Positions 1 through 8,255 of a stretch of 64,000 nt of DNA are shown in pieces. Every line of letters starts with the position of its first letter. Positions within the stretch are counted from its first letter, which is position 1. A program made the translations under genes and the position numbers. The DNA comes from Acidobacteriaceae bacterium. GTDB lineage: Bacteria; Acidobacteriota; Terriglobia; Terriglobales; Acidobacteriaceae. The notes beneath the pieces were generated by a model, which saw nothing but the letters and a program-made list of their open reading frames with translations, had not been told where the DNA came from and did no database searches. The stretch spans positions 95,123-159,122 of the forward strand of contig PLHW01000075.1 in assembly GCA_003139095.1 (NCBI GenBank). The letters run 5' to 3'.

Positions 1-1302
1 AAGCTGCGCTCTCTAAACCGGTTCGCACTTCCCGCTGTCTTACTTGTATACGCACAAGTCGCGCCCGCCGAATCCCTGTCGCTCGAGCGCGCCATCCGGC
101 TCGCCCTGTCGCACAGCACCACCACGGCCATCGCCGACGCCGATGTTCAGCGCGCCATTGCCTCCTACCACGAACTCCGCAACAGCGCGATCCCGCAACT
201 CGTGGCCGGCTCCGGCCTGGGCTATACCTATGGCTTTCCGCTCTCCATCGAGGGCTCCGCTCCGTCGCTCGTCACCGTCGTGGCGCAAAGCTCGGTCTTC
301 AATCCTGCCAAGCAGCAGTTCCTCGGCGCCGCCAAAGCCGACGTCCGCGTCTCCCGGCTTCAGGAAAAGAATCAGCGAAACGTCGTCATCCAGGACGTCG
401 CCATCTCCTACGCCGAACTCGTGAAATGGGAGGCGCGCTCAACGCGCTTACAGCAGGACGAGACCGAGGCCCAGCAACTCGTTAAGGCCGTCAGCGAGCG
501 CGTGCAGAATGGCGTCGACAGCGCCACCGATCTGAACAAAGCCAAACTTACTGCGGCCCGCGTCCGGCTTCACCAGGCCGAGGCCAGCGGCTCCGCCGAC
601 ATTCTCCGCCGTCATCTCGCCGATCTCACCGGCCTGCCCGTTTCCGCCATCGAGCCCGATCCCGACAGCATCCCGGCTCTCCCGCCCCTCGCGTCCGAAG
701 ACGAATCACAAACCAGCGCCGTCGCGTCGAGTCCCGCCATCAAGATCGCCGAACAGCGCTCGCTTGCCGAGTCGATGCGGGCCTCCGCCGAACATCGCGC
801 CGCCTACCCAACTCTCGATTTCTCCGCCCAGTATGCGCGCCTTGCCTCGTTCAACAACTACAGCACTTACTACAGCCATTTCCAGCCCGACAATGCCACC
901 ATCGGAGTTGCCATCCGCATTCCCTTGTTCAACGCCAGCCAGCGCGCCCGCGCCCAGGCTGCCGACTTCGAGGCACTCAAGGCCAAAAAGCAGGCCGAGG
1001 CTACCCACAACCAGATTTCTGAGGAGACCCTGAAACGTCAGCGGGCTGCCGAACAGCTCGCCGCCGCCCGCGACGTGGCACTGCTGGAATATCAACTCGC
1101 GCAGTCGAATCTCCAGGCCACGCAAACTCGCATTCAGGCCCAGACCGGCACTTACCACGAGCTAGCCGATGCCGAGGCGCAAGCCAACGAGCGCTATCTG
1201 CTCTACCAGGATGCCGACTTCGAATACCAGCGCGCCCGCTTGAACCTGCTCCACGCCACGGGCGACTTGGAGAAATGGGCATTGCCCGCACCCGCAAAAT
1301 AA
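1..1302 (+). CDS. TolC-family outer membrane efflux protein (5' partial)
   Basis: The reading frame is open from base 1 and ends with TAA at 1300-1302, so the start codon lies just outside the window. The first visible residues (KLRSLNRFALPAVLLVYAQVAPAES) look like a signal peptide with an AxA-type cleavage site, so only a few residues are missing. What follows is typical of the outer membrane efflux protein family: long amphipathic, Ala/Gln/Glu-rich helices with two similar halves (about residues 30-230 and 235-430). TolC trimers form the outer-membrane exit duct of RND, MFS or ABC tripartite pumps. No membrane-fusion or pump gene is visible here; it would have to lie upstream. The next gene, hpnJ, starts 192 bases downstream on the same strand. 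Confidence 0.85.
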   Translation, partial: KLRSLNRFALPAVLLVYAQVAPAESLSLERAIRLALSHSTTTAIADADVQRAIASYHELRNSAIPQLVAGSGLGYTYGFPLSIEGSAPSLVTVVAQSSVFNPAKQQFLGAAKADVRVSRLQEKNQRNVVIQDVAISYAELVKWEARSTRLQQDETEAQQLVKAVSERVQNGVDSATDLNKAKLTAARVRLHQAEASGSADILRRHLADLTGLPVSAIEPDPDSIPALPPLASEDESQTSAVASSPAIKIAEQRSLAESMRASAEHRAAYPTLDFSAQYARLASFNNYSTYYSHFQPDNATIGVAIRIPLFNASQRARAQAADFEALKAKKQAEATHNQISEETLKRQRAAEQLAAARDVALLEYQLAQSNLQATQTRIQAQTGTYHELADAEAQANERYLLYQDADFEYQRARLNLLHATGDLEKWALPAPAK

Positions 1303-1494
1303 GCCGCGATCCGAACAACCGGTGAGGCCCAATCCCTATGTCGCGCGGCTCGTGGCGTCCGCGCGGGCCATCGCGAAATGTGCCCCTTTCTGTGCCGCGC
1401 CCGCATCCAATCCCCAGTGCCCTAAACCGTACCTGACTGGTAGCTACTCCGCGGTCTTCCCGCGCACATCAATGTTAAAATAGGAACTAACGAT

Positions 1495-2967
1495 ATGCCT
1501 TTGAAGACACTCTTCTTAAATCCTCCCTCCTTTGAGAATTTCGACGGAGGGGCCGGTTCACGCTGGCCTGCCACGCGTGAAATTGAGTCCTACTGGTATC
1601 CCGTCTGGCTCGCTTACCCGGCCGGCATGCTGGAGGGCGCGCGCCTGCTGGACGCGCCGCCTCACCACGTCACCGCCGAGGAAACCATCCGCATCGCCAA
1701 AGAATACGAACTTCTCGTGCTCTTCACCAGCACTCCCGGCTTCCAGGGCGACCTCCGCATTGCAGAAGCGATCAAAAACTCGAACCCCAACATTAAGATC
1801 GCCTTCGTCGGCCCTCATGTCAGCGTCCTTCCAGAAAAATCGCTGAAAGAAGCGCCTGTCATCGATATCATCTGCCGCAAGGAATTCGACTACTCCATCG
1901 TCGAGTACGCCCAGGGCAAGCCGCTTGAGGAAATTCTCGGCATCTCGTATCGCAAAAACGGCCAGGTCGTGCACAATCCCGACCGCCCGACCATCGAAAA
2001 TCTCGACGCGCTGCCGCACGTCACCGACATTTATCGCCGCGACCTCGACGTTCGCCGCTACAACGTGCCGTTTCTACTTCATCCCTTCGTCTCGCTCTAC
2101 ACCACCCGCGGATGCCCCGCCCAGTGCACTTTCTGCCTGTGGCCGCAAACCCTCAGCGGGCACCCGTGGCGCAAGCGCTCCACCGACGACGTAGCTCGCG
2201 AGATGGCCAAGGCCAAAGAATATTGGCCGTACGTGAAGGAATTCTTTTTCGACGACGACACGTTCAACATCCAGAAGGCGCGCACCATCGAACTCTGCGC
2301 CAAACTCAAACCGCTCGGCCTCACCTGGTCCTGCACGTCGCGCGTCACCACCGACTTCGAAACGCTCAAGGCCATGAAGGAAGCGGGCTGCCGCCTGCTC
2401 ATCGTCGGCTACGAGTCCGGCGATCAGCAGATTCTCAAAAATATCAAGAAGGGCGCAACCGTCGAGCGTGCCCGCCAGTTCACCAAGGACTGCCACAAGC
2501 TCGGCCTCGTCGTACACGGCGATTTCATCCTCGGCCTGCCCGGCGAAACGCGCGAGACCATCAAGAACACCATCAAGTTCGCAAAAGAACTCGATGTCGA
2601 AACCATCCAGGTCTCTGTCGCGCACGCCTATCCCGGCACTGAATTGCACGAGTACGCCGTGAAGAACGGCTTCATGACCGCCGAAACAAAAATGGTCGAC
2701 GACGCCGGCCACCAGATGGTGCAGATCGAATATCCCGGTCTGCCCGCCGCCGAAGTGCTCGAAGCCGTCCACCACTTCTACGACGAATATTATTTCCGCC
2801 CCAAGGCCGCCTTCCGCATTTTGAGGAAAGCCTTCTTCAACAACGCCGAGCGTAAACGCCTCTACAAAGAAGCGCGCACTTTCCTCAAACTCCGCGCCCA
2901 GCGCCACAAGTGGGTCAAGGACAAACGCAAGGAAGAAGCCCCGGCCCCGGAGCCGGCCAAAGCCTGA
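1495..2967 (+). CDS. hpnJ: Hopanoid biosynthesis B12-binding-type radical SAM protein HpnJ
   Basis: The product is 490 aa. It has an N-terminal cobalamin-binding-like Rossmann region (about 1-170) and a radical SAM domain with the [4Fe-4S] motif C207-x3-C211-x2-C214 (RGCPAQCTFC). A GDFILGLPGET stretch and a basic C-terminal tail follow. The whole sequence matches the HpnJ family. In Burkholderia, HpnJ acts after HpnI (glycosyl transfer to bacteriohopanetetrol) and HpnK (deacetylation) and contracts the amino sugar to the cyclitol ether head group. No hpnI or hpnK lies in this window. The start is ATG 1495. Two small transporter-like genes follow on the same strand after a palindromic spacer. 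The main hopanoid block is on the opposite strand 2 kb away. Confidence 0.9.
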   Translation: MPLKTLFLNPPSFENFDGGAGSRWPATREIESYWYPVWLAYPAGMLEGARLLDAPPHHVTAEETIRIAKEYELLVLFTSTPGFQGDLRIAEAIKNSNPNIKIAFVGPHVSVLPEKSLKEAPVIDIICRKEFDYSIVEYAQGKPLEEILGISYRKNGQVVHNPDRPTIENLDALPHVTDIYRRDLDVRRYNVPFLLHPFVSLYTTRGCPAQCTFCLWPQTLSGHPWRKRSTDDVAREMAKAKEYWPYVKEFFFDDDTFNIQKARTIELCAKLKPLGLTWSCTSRVTTDFETLKAMKEAGCRLLIVGYESGDQQILKNIKKGATVERARQFTKDCHKLGLVVHGDFILGLPGETRETIKNTIKFAKELDVETIQVSVAHAYPGTELHEYAVKNGFMTAETKMVDDAGHQMVQIEYPGLPAAEVLEAVHHFYDEYYFRPKAAFRILRKAFFNNAERKRLYKEARTFLKLRAQRHKWVKDKRKEEAPAPEPAKA

Positions 2968-2991
2968 GGCAGACTCTGGACTTAGCTTACG

Positions 2992-3095
2992 GCGTTGAAT
3001 CATTGAATTGAGGCATTGGATGATTGCGGCGTTGAGTCGTTCGGGGCCATTGACTCTTGGGTCTCAAAATGCCTCAATACTGCAATGATTCAACG
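2992..3095. repeat. Intergenic inverted repeat downstream of hpnJ
   Basis: The left arm (2992-3017, GCGTTGAATCATTGAATTGA followed by GGCATT) is matched in inverted orientation by 3068-3095 (AATGCCTCAATACTGCAATG followed by ATTCAACG). A few mismatches and a 2-base offset separate the arms. The loop repeats related words (GCGTTGAGTC, ATTGACTC). The structure fills most of the 181-base gap between hpnJ and the next gene. It resembles a REP-type extragenic palindrome and could also act as an mRNA-stabilising or attenuating hairpin. There is no T-run, so it is not a classical terminator. Confidence 0.7.
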
Positions 3096-3148
3096 TTTCA
3101 ATCTCTAATGACCCAATGCTCTGACTCCACTCGCGAAATAATTTTCCA

Positions 3149-3607
3149 GTGACCTTCCGCAAATACCTCGTCATCGCCGGCATTACGGTCTTCAGCACCG
3201 TCGGTGACTCCCTGCTCGCCCGCGGTATGAAGCAGCTCGGCGGCATTTCTCTGCATAATGTCTCCGGACTTCTCCTCGCCATTCTCAATCCCTGGGTCAC
3301 CATCGGAATCCTGCTGCTTCTTGCCTACTTCGCATCGTACATGTCGGCGCTCTCCTGGGCCGACCTCACTTACGTATTGCCCGCCACCTCGCTCGGCTAT
3401 GTGCTGGTCGCACTCATCGCCCGCATCGGATTTCACGAAGTGGTTTCGCCCGCGCGCTGGCTGGGCATCGCGCTAATCGCCGTCGGCGTTGGCGTGGTGG
3501 CCGGCGGTCCTTCTTTAACAACGCGACGCGACCTGCCTGCCGCCCAACCCGCAGGCCCCACTCGATATCAGCCCAACATAATTTCGCAGAAGGAAGCCAA
3601 CCGATGA
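3149..3607 (+). CDS. Small EamA/DMT-family 4-TM transporter subunit 1
   Basis: The product is 152 aa with four predicted membrane helices. The helices are roughly 5-25, 35-57, 63-85 and 92-115, followed by a hydrophilic C-terminal tail. It carries the short DMT signature (LSWADLTYVLPATSLGYVLVALIA) seen in half-length EamA proteins such as ArnE/ArnF and EmrE relatives, which work as dimers. The frame is closed by TGA at 3122 and the first usable start after it is GTG 3149. The stop overlaps the next start (ATGA at 3604-3607), so the two subunits are translationally coupled and probably heterodimerise. The position behind hpnJ suggests a role in moving a hopanoid or lipid-linked sugar, but this is inferred from context only. 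Confidence 0.75.
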   Translation: MTFRKYLVIAGITVFSTVGDSLLARGMKQLGGISLHNVSGLLLAILNPWVTIGILLLLAYFASYMSALSWADLTYVLPATSLGYVLVALIARIGFHEVVSPARWLGIALIAVGVGVVAGGPSLTTRRDLPAAQPAGPTRYQPNIISQKEANR

Positions 3608-3984
3608 GCGAACTCTACGCGTGGGCCGCGATCGCGCTCATCACCCTCGCCGCCACCACCGGCGACGTCCTCCTCGCGCTCTCCATGAAGCGCGTCGGCG
3701 ATGTCGGAGAACTCTGGCGCGCCCACGGGCTTTGGGCCGTGATCGGCCGCGTCTTCCGCACTCCAACTTTCTTTCTCGGAGTGCTCGCCATGGCGGTCGC
3801 TTTTTACAGCCTGCTCTTCGGACTTTCCTGGGGAAACCTCAGCCTCGTGGTCCCGGCTTCCGCTTCGCTGACCTTCGTCGCCAACGCCGTCGCCGCGCGA
3901 ATTTTTCTTCACGAGCGCGTGGGCCGCCGCCGCTGGCTCGCCGCCGTGCTGGTCGCCGCCGGCGTCGCCCTCATGGCCATGTAA
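3604..3984 (+). CDS. Small EamA/DMT-family 4-TM transporter subunit 2
   Basis: The product is 126 aa with four membrane helices filling almost the whole chain. It shows the same internal signature as its upstream partner (LSWGNLSLVVPASASLTFVANAVAARIFLHERV). Its ATG overlaps the partner's TGA by 4 bases. Length, topology and pairing recall ArnE/ArnF, the two-subunit flippase of undecaprenyl-phosphate-aminoarabinose. The substrate cannot be read from the sequence. The gene is followed by a 59-base gap and then convergent transcription of the PilZ gene. Confidence 0.75.
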   Translation: MSELYAWAAIALITLAATTGDVLLALSMKRVGDVGELWRAHGLWAVIGRVFRTPTFFLGVLAMAVAFYSLLFGLSWGNLSLVVPASASLTFVANAVAARIFLHERVGRRRWLAAVLVAAGVALMAM

Positions 3985-4043
3985 TTATCAACTTGTAAGT
4001 ATCTTAATGTAACGATGAGAATGTACGTCGGCACTCGCTCGAA

Positions 4044-4586
4044 TCAGGCGAATAGATCGACGTTGATCAACACCGGCACCATGGTTGCGGTCTCCCCGGC
4101 CTCCTGATCGCCGCGCTCGCCCTCCGGCGCTTTCAGGACCGGGCCCCAACTCTTATCGAAAAGCAGCCGGCTCAACCCCGCTTCCTGTAACTGGCGCCAG
4201 ACCTCTGGCGCCCGCTCCGTGCGGTCCGAGCGCAGCTTCTTGAGCACGCCCTGCAACCGCGCGAATTGGGCGACCAGGTCGGCCAATACTACTTGCCCGC
4301 TCGGGCTCACCTGAATGAATTCCATGCAAGCGCGCGAGTCTCCCAGCATGCTCTTTACCAGTCCAAGCGTCCGGAACTTGGCCGCATTCACGCTCAGCAC
4401 GAGCTCCGCGCGCGCCCCCAGGTCCAGCGGTTGCGGCACATCCACACATATTCCGCCCGCGCTTAAATTGCGCAGCCGCCCCGAAACGAAGACGCCATTC
4501 GATGGCAGGCAACTGATGCGGGCTTCTCCGCCGCAGTTAAAGCGAGGGCTCCGGCGACGTTCATCTCCGTCCTCTTGGGCCTCCAT
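4044..4586 (-). CDS. PilZ domain protein
   Basis: The product is 180 aa from ATG 4586. The frame could be extended to a TTG at 4649. Both c-di-GMP-binding motifs of PilZ are present: an Arg cluster RRRSPR (residues 10-15) and NLSAGG (40-45, the D/NxSxxG motif). A six-stranded PilZ barrel is expected up to about residue 105. The C-terminal 70 residues (LQGVLKKLRSDRTERAPEVW...) are family-specific and of unknown role. It should bind c-di-GMP in the cytoplasm and pass the signal to an unknown partner. A GGDEF cyclase is encoded 35 kb away in the same window. Confidence 0.85.
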   Translation of the reverse strand: MEAQEDGDERRRSPRFNCGGEARISCLPSNGVFVSGRLRNLSAGGICVDVPQPLDLGARAELVLSVNAAKFRTLGLVKSMLGDSRACMEFIQVSPSGQVVLADLVAQFARLQGVLKKLRSDRTERAPEVWRQLQEAGLSRLLFDKSWGPVLKAPEGERGDQEAGETATMVPVLINVDLFA

Positions 4587-4717
4587 TCCTATACCATCGT
4601 GCGTTCCGCCGCCAACCTTCAGGGTCGGTGCACTTGTGAGCAACAGCAAGTAATCAGGACCTTAAACCGAAGTAACAAATTTGCTTGTGAACTGCGCGCT
4701 TCCTCAGTTCGCAGCGC

Positions 4718-4760
4718 CAAGCTCTCAGGAAAACCGGTCTTGCTGAGAGTTGAGAGCTTG
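4718..4760. repeat. Hairpin between hpnE and the PilZ gene
   Basis: CAAGCTCTCA (4718-4727) is perfectly complementary to TGAGAGCTTG (4751-4760). A second internal pairing is possible (CTCTCAG with CTGAGAG at 4743-4749). It lies 23 bases beyond the stop of hpnE (minus strand), in the spacer before the PilZ gene, and could end or attenuate the hopanoid transcript. No T-run follows. Confidence 0.5.
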
Positions 4761-4782
4761 CGGCTTGCTGTCTGGGGTTTCC

Positions 4783-6168
4783 CTACGAAAACATCGTCAT
4801 TAGCCCCGTAGCCGGTAAATCTGCCGCCAGGAACTTCCCGCCCACGCCAGCCTGCCGCGCCACCGCCTCGGCCGCCAGGTACCCGCTTCGCACCGCGCCC
4901 TCCATCGTCGCCGGCCATCCGGTTGCGATCCAGTCGCCGGCCAAAAACACGCGCGGCCATGCCGTCTGTGGTTTCGGCCGATGCTCGTCAATCCCCGGCC
5001 CCGGCGAATATGTCGCATTCACTTCCTTGATCACCGTAGACTTCACCAGCTTCGCCGTCCTCGCCTCCGGAAAAAATTCCTGCGCCTCTCGCACCGCCAT
5101 CTCGACAATTTCGGCTTTCGATTTTTCCACCAAACTTCGCGAGCAGCTCACCACCAGTTCGACATAGCTTCCGCTTCCCTTCTCCCGCGCTTCAATCAGC
5201 CGCGACTTGTGAAACATCCACTGAATCGTCCGGTCAAGCAACACCGCATGATCCAGATCGCTGATCTCCCGGTCAAACCACAAATGAATCCCGGTGATCG
5301 GCGAGCTTGTGAATTGCTTCAAAATTGCGGAGAGCTTTGCGCCTTCGCCATCCGCCGGCAAAATCCGCGCCAGCACATCGAACGAAACTGCCGTGACCAG
5401 ATAATCGAAATTCTCCTCCCCCTCATTCGTCCTCACGCCGACCGCCGAATCCTGCTCCCTGAAGGAGTCCACGCCCGCGCGATATCGTATCTCTCCGCCA
5501 CGCGCGCGAATATAATCTCCCGCCGCGCCGTACAACTCGGTCAGCGGCACCATCGGAATTCCCATTCGCCCCGCCGCCGCTGACTTCAAAAACGATTCCC
5601 GCACCACTTGCGCCGCGTATGGCACGGAGACGCGATCCAGATCCTCATTCAGCGCGCTCACCAGAATCGTCTTCCAGAAGCGGTCAATCGCCTTCGCGGT
5701 CTGTCCATGCCGCCGCAACCAATCGAGAAACGTCTCTCCGCGATCCGCGGGCAGCGCCGGAGCCAGCGCCATCAGCGCACGGCTGATCGCAACTTTGTCC
5801 GCCAGGCCGAGGCACGCCGCCCGCAAAAATGACGGTGCCGTGTGCAGCGGCGCTGGCAGCCACGACGGCGCAATCTCCGACCGACGTCCGCCCGGCTCCA
5901 GAAATGTCAGCTTGTCATACCAGCGAATGCGCTCTTCAACTCCCGTGCGCCGGTAAAAGTCGATGAGATTCGTGCAGCAACCCAGCAGCACATGCTGGCA
6001 GTTATCCACGACTTCTCCCGTGCCCGGATGCTGATACGAAGACGCGCGCCCGCCCAGGTACGGACGGCGCTCGAACACGGTCACGCGAAATCCCGCGTCC
6101 GCCAGCCCGCACCCAGCCGCTAATCCCGCCAAGCCGCCGCCAGCAATTGCTACTGAATTTTTGTGCAT
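4783..6168 (-). CDS. hpnE: Hydroxysqualene dehydroxylase HpnE
   Basis: The product is a 461 aa FAD-dependent amine-oxidase/desaturase-type enzyme. An N-terminal dinucleotide-binding motif (AGGGLAGLAAGCGLADAG, residues 9-27) is followed by ERRPYLGGRASS. The C-terminal FAD motif (RVFLAGDWIATGWPATMEGA) is typical of the squalene-associated desaturases. HpnE reductively removes the hydroxyl of hydroxysqualene to give squalene, the last step of the HpnCDE route that replaces squalene synthase. It is the last gene of the minus-strand hopanoid block, 61 bases after hpnD. The ATG at 6168 fits the family N-terminus. Confidence 0.93.
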   Translation of the reverse strand: MHKNSVAIAGGGLAGLAAGCGLADAGFRVTVFERRPYLGGRASSYQHPGTGEVVDNCQHVLLGCCTNLIDFYRRTGVEERIRWYDKLTFLEPGGRRSEIAPSWLPAPLHTAPSFLRAACLGLADKVAISRALMALAPALPADRGETFLDWLRRHGQTAKAIDRFWKTILVSALNEDLDRVSVPYAAQVVRESFLKSAAAGRMGIPMVPLTELYGAAGDYIRARGGEIRYRAGVDSFREQDSAVGVRTNEGEENFDYLVTAVSFDVLARILPADGEGAKLSAILKQFTSSPITGIHLWFDREISDLDHAVLLDRTIQWMFHKSRLIEAREKGSGSYVELVVSCSRSLVEKSKAEIVEMAVREAQEFFPEARTAKLVKSTVIKEVNATYSPGPGIDEHRPKPQTAWPRVFLAGDWIATGWPATMEGAVRSGYLAAEAVARQAGVGGKFLAADLPATGLMTMFS

Positions 6169-6229
6169 GGAAGAAATTTATGTATGGACTGTGAGTGGGA
6201 ATCCGTTCAATCCAGCCAAGACGGCGGCC

Positions 6230-7213
6230 TCACAGCAGCCGTTTCCCCATTCCCCGCGCCAGCACGCCCAGCTTTTCCGGGACCGTCAATCGCACGCGTT
6301 TCCCGAACACGTCATAATCGTTGGCTGCAATTTTTTCGAGCAGACGCCGGTAAATCGTAATCAGAACCCACAACCCGGGTTGGCTGTCCTCGCTCACCAG
6401 CGGAATCAACTCTTCTCCCGCCCGGTAGCAGTCCCGCGCCCGGTCCGCCTCCAGCGCCAGCACCGGCCGAAACCGCGAAATTTCCGGCGCCGCCAAATCG
6501 CCCACCAGCAGCCCGCATTGCAGCAGATCTTCCTCCGGCAAATAAACCCGGCCCATGGCGGCGTCTTCTTTCACGTCCCGAATAATGTTGGTCAACTGAA
6601 ATGCCAGACCCACCCGTTCGGCCAGCGCTTCAGCCGCTGGATCGCGATAGCCGAAAATCCTGATGCACACCAGTCCCACCACAGACGCCACGCCGTAGCA
6701 GTACTGCCGCAACTCCTCGAACGTCCGGTAGCGCGCCACCAGCGCAGGCCCGCGGCCCACTCTCGTGGCGGCCGCGCCAGCCCCGATTTTTGGCGCTTGA
6801 AAATTCTCCTGCTCCTCACCGGGCTCCAAATCCGCCGCCGTCCCATACGCAAGCTGGTCCAGCAGTCCAATGGGAATTTGATACGACCGCTGCGCATCCG
6901 TCAGCGCCATCAGCACCGGATCGTCCGTCGGTTGTCCGGCGAAAGCACGGTGCGCTCGATCCAGCCACTCCGTCAACTTCTGTCGCCGATCGACAACACT
7001 CAGCGTCCCTTCGTCAGCAATGTCGTCGCATCGCCGCATAAACGCATACACAGCCGCCAGCGCGTTCCGCTTTCGCGCCGGAAATACCACGAAGCCATAA
7101 TAGAAATTCTTCGCGGCCGACCGCGCAATGTGCCGGCACACCGAATACGCCACGTTGAGTTGCGAACGCGTCGGCGCAAACTGCGCTGGCGGATTTTGCG
7201 CTACCGTGCTCAT
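6230..7213 (-). CDS. hpnD: Presqualene diphosphate synthase HpnD
   Basis: The product is a 327 aa trans-isoprenyl diphosphate synthase of the squalene/phytoene synthase family. The two Asp-rich Mg-binding motifs are DDIAD (63-67) and NIIRDVKEDAAMGRVYLPEEDL. HpnD couples two farnesyl diphosphates to presqualene diphosphate. Its ATG overlaps the stop of hpnC (ATGA at 7210-7213), so the two are co-translated. It is about 40-50 residues longer than usual. Part of the excess is a Gly/Ala-rich insertion (about 131-158, PGEEQENFQAPKIGAGAAAT...) between the helices before the conserved YRTFEELRQYC. Confidence 0.92.
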   Translation of the reverse strand: MSTVAQNPPAQFAPTRSQLNVAYSVCRHIARSAAKNFYYGFVVFPARKRNALAAVYAFMRRCDDIADEGTLSVVDRRQKLTEWLDRAHRAFAGQPTDDPVLMALTDAQRSYQIPIGLLDQLAYGTAADLEPGEEQENFQAPKIGAGAAATRVGRGPALVARYRTFEELRQYCYGVASVVGLVCIRIFGYRDPAAEALAERVGLAFQLTNIIRDVKEDAAMGRVYLPEEDLLQCGLLVGDLAAPEISRFRPVLALEADRARDCYRAGEELIPLVSEDSQPGLWVLITIYRRLLEKIAANDYDVFGKRVRLTVPEKLGVLARGMGKRLL

Positions 7214-8142
7214 CGCAGCTTCCCAACGGCCGCGCGCGCCACCAGCGCCAGCTTGCGCGCCTTCGAAATCGACGGCCGGCGGCTCAGCACAGCATAGCCC
7301 TGCCGCTCAATTGCCTGCAAAACTTCCTGTCCGCCACGGCTGAATAGCTCGATATCAATTGCCAGCTTGCGCTCCACCTTCTTCACCAGCGGCAATCCCT
7401 GCGTAAACCACTCCCGCGTCCGCGCCACTTCAAACCGCATCATCTCGCAAAATTGGGCTGAATTTTTTCCGTCGCGAATCGCTTCCTCCCTCACGCCAAA
7501 TCTCCGCAAATCTTCGAGCGGAAGATAAATGCGTCCCTTCTCATAGTCGCGGCTCACATCCTGCCAGAAATTCGCCAACTGCAGCGCCGTGCACGTGTAA
7601 TCCGAAAACCGCTGCCTCTCCTCGTCCCGATACCGTCCCAGGTACAGCACCAGGTGCCCAACCGGATTCGCCGAATAGCGGCAGTAGCCCAGCACATCGT
7701 CAAACGTCTCGTACCGTCCCACGCGCTGGTCCTGCCGGAATGCCGTCAGCAAATCCGCGAACTCATGCTTGGGAATCTCGAACTCGGTCACCGTCTCGGC
7801 CAGCGCCACAAACACCGGATGCCGTGCCCGCCCCTCATAGCACGCGTTCAACTCCGTCTCCCACATGTCCAACAGTCGCAGAGACGCCGCCGTATCGCCT
7901 ACCTCATCGCCCAGATCGTCGGAGATCCGGCAATACGCATACACATTAAAAAAATGCTGCCGAAGATGCGCAGGCAAAAACCACGATGCGACCGAAAAAT
8001 TTTCGTAGTGCGAGCGCGCCAGCCGCCGGCAATATTCGCGCGCCTCTTCCATCGACGGCGCACGTTCCGGAATCGCATACTCCGCCGGCAGATTTTCCCA
8101 ATCGGCAGCCGCGCTCAGCATTTCGTCATTTTTCAAAGCCAT
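7210..8142 (-). CDS. hpnC: Hydroxysqualene synthase HpnC
   Basis: The product is about 310 aa and a paralogue of HpnD. It has the Asp-rich motifs RISDDLGDEVGD and NFWQDVSRDYEKGRIYLPLEDL. HpnC turns presqualene diphosphate into hydroxysqualene. ATG 8142 is chosen over a GTG two codons upstream (8148); both fit. It is translationally coupled to hpnD. A 107-base spacer with an imperfect inverted repeat separates it from the dehydrogenase gene upstream. Confidence 0.92.
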   Translation of the reverse strand: MALKNDEMLSAAADWENLPAEYAIPERAPSMEEAREYCRRLARSHYENFSVASWFLPAHLRQHFFNVYAYCRISDDLGDEVGDTAASLRLLDMWETELNACYEGRARHPVFVALAETVTEFEIPKHEFADLLTAFRQDQRVGRYETFDDVLGYCRYSANPVGHLVLYLGRYRDEERQRFSDYTCTALQLANFWQDVSRDYEKGRIYLPLEDLRRFGVREEAIRDGKNSAQFCEMMRFEVARTREWFTQGLPLVKKVERKLAIDIELFSRGGQEVLQAIERQGYAVLSRRPSISKARKLALVARAAVGKLR

Positions 8143-8168
8143 CGCCACTCAGTTTACTCACGCTTAAA

Positions 8169-8248
8169 CCACAAAGGACACAGAGGACCGCGAAGGAGAG
8201 TAAGTGTGAATTCTTCTAACCTTCGTGTTCCTTCGTGCCCTTCGTGGA
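8169..8248. repeat. Intergenic imperfect inverted repeat upstream of hpnC
   Basis: The left arm (8169-8197, starting CCACAAAGGACACAGAGGAC) and right arm (8220-8248, starting CCTTCGTGTTCCTTCGTGCC) are built of a short word, roughly CACGAAGG/CCTTCGTG, repeated about three times on each side in opposite orientation. The structure sits between the MDR dehydrogenase gene and hpnC, inside the operon. Such CACAAAGGACAC/CCTTCGTG elements look like dispersed extragenic palindromes. Confidence 0.65.
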
Positions 8249-8255
8249 TTCGATT

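Noticed and set aside
6161..7297. Plus-strand ORF of 378 aa opposite hpnD/hpnC
   Set aside because: Shadow; contains no domain and covers the coupled hpnC-hpnD junction.
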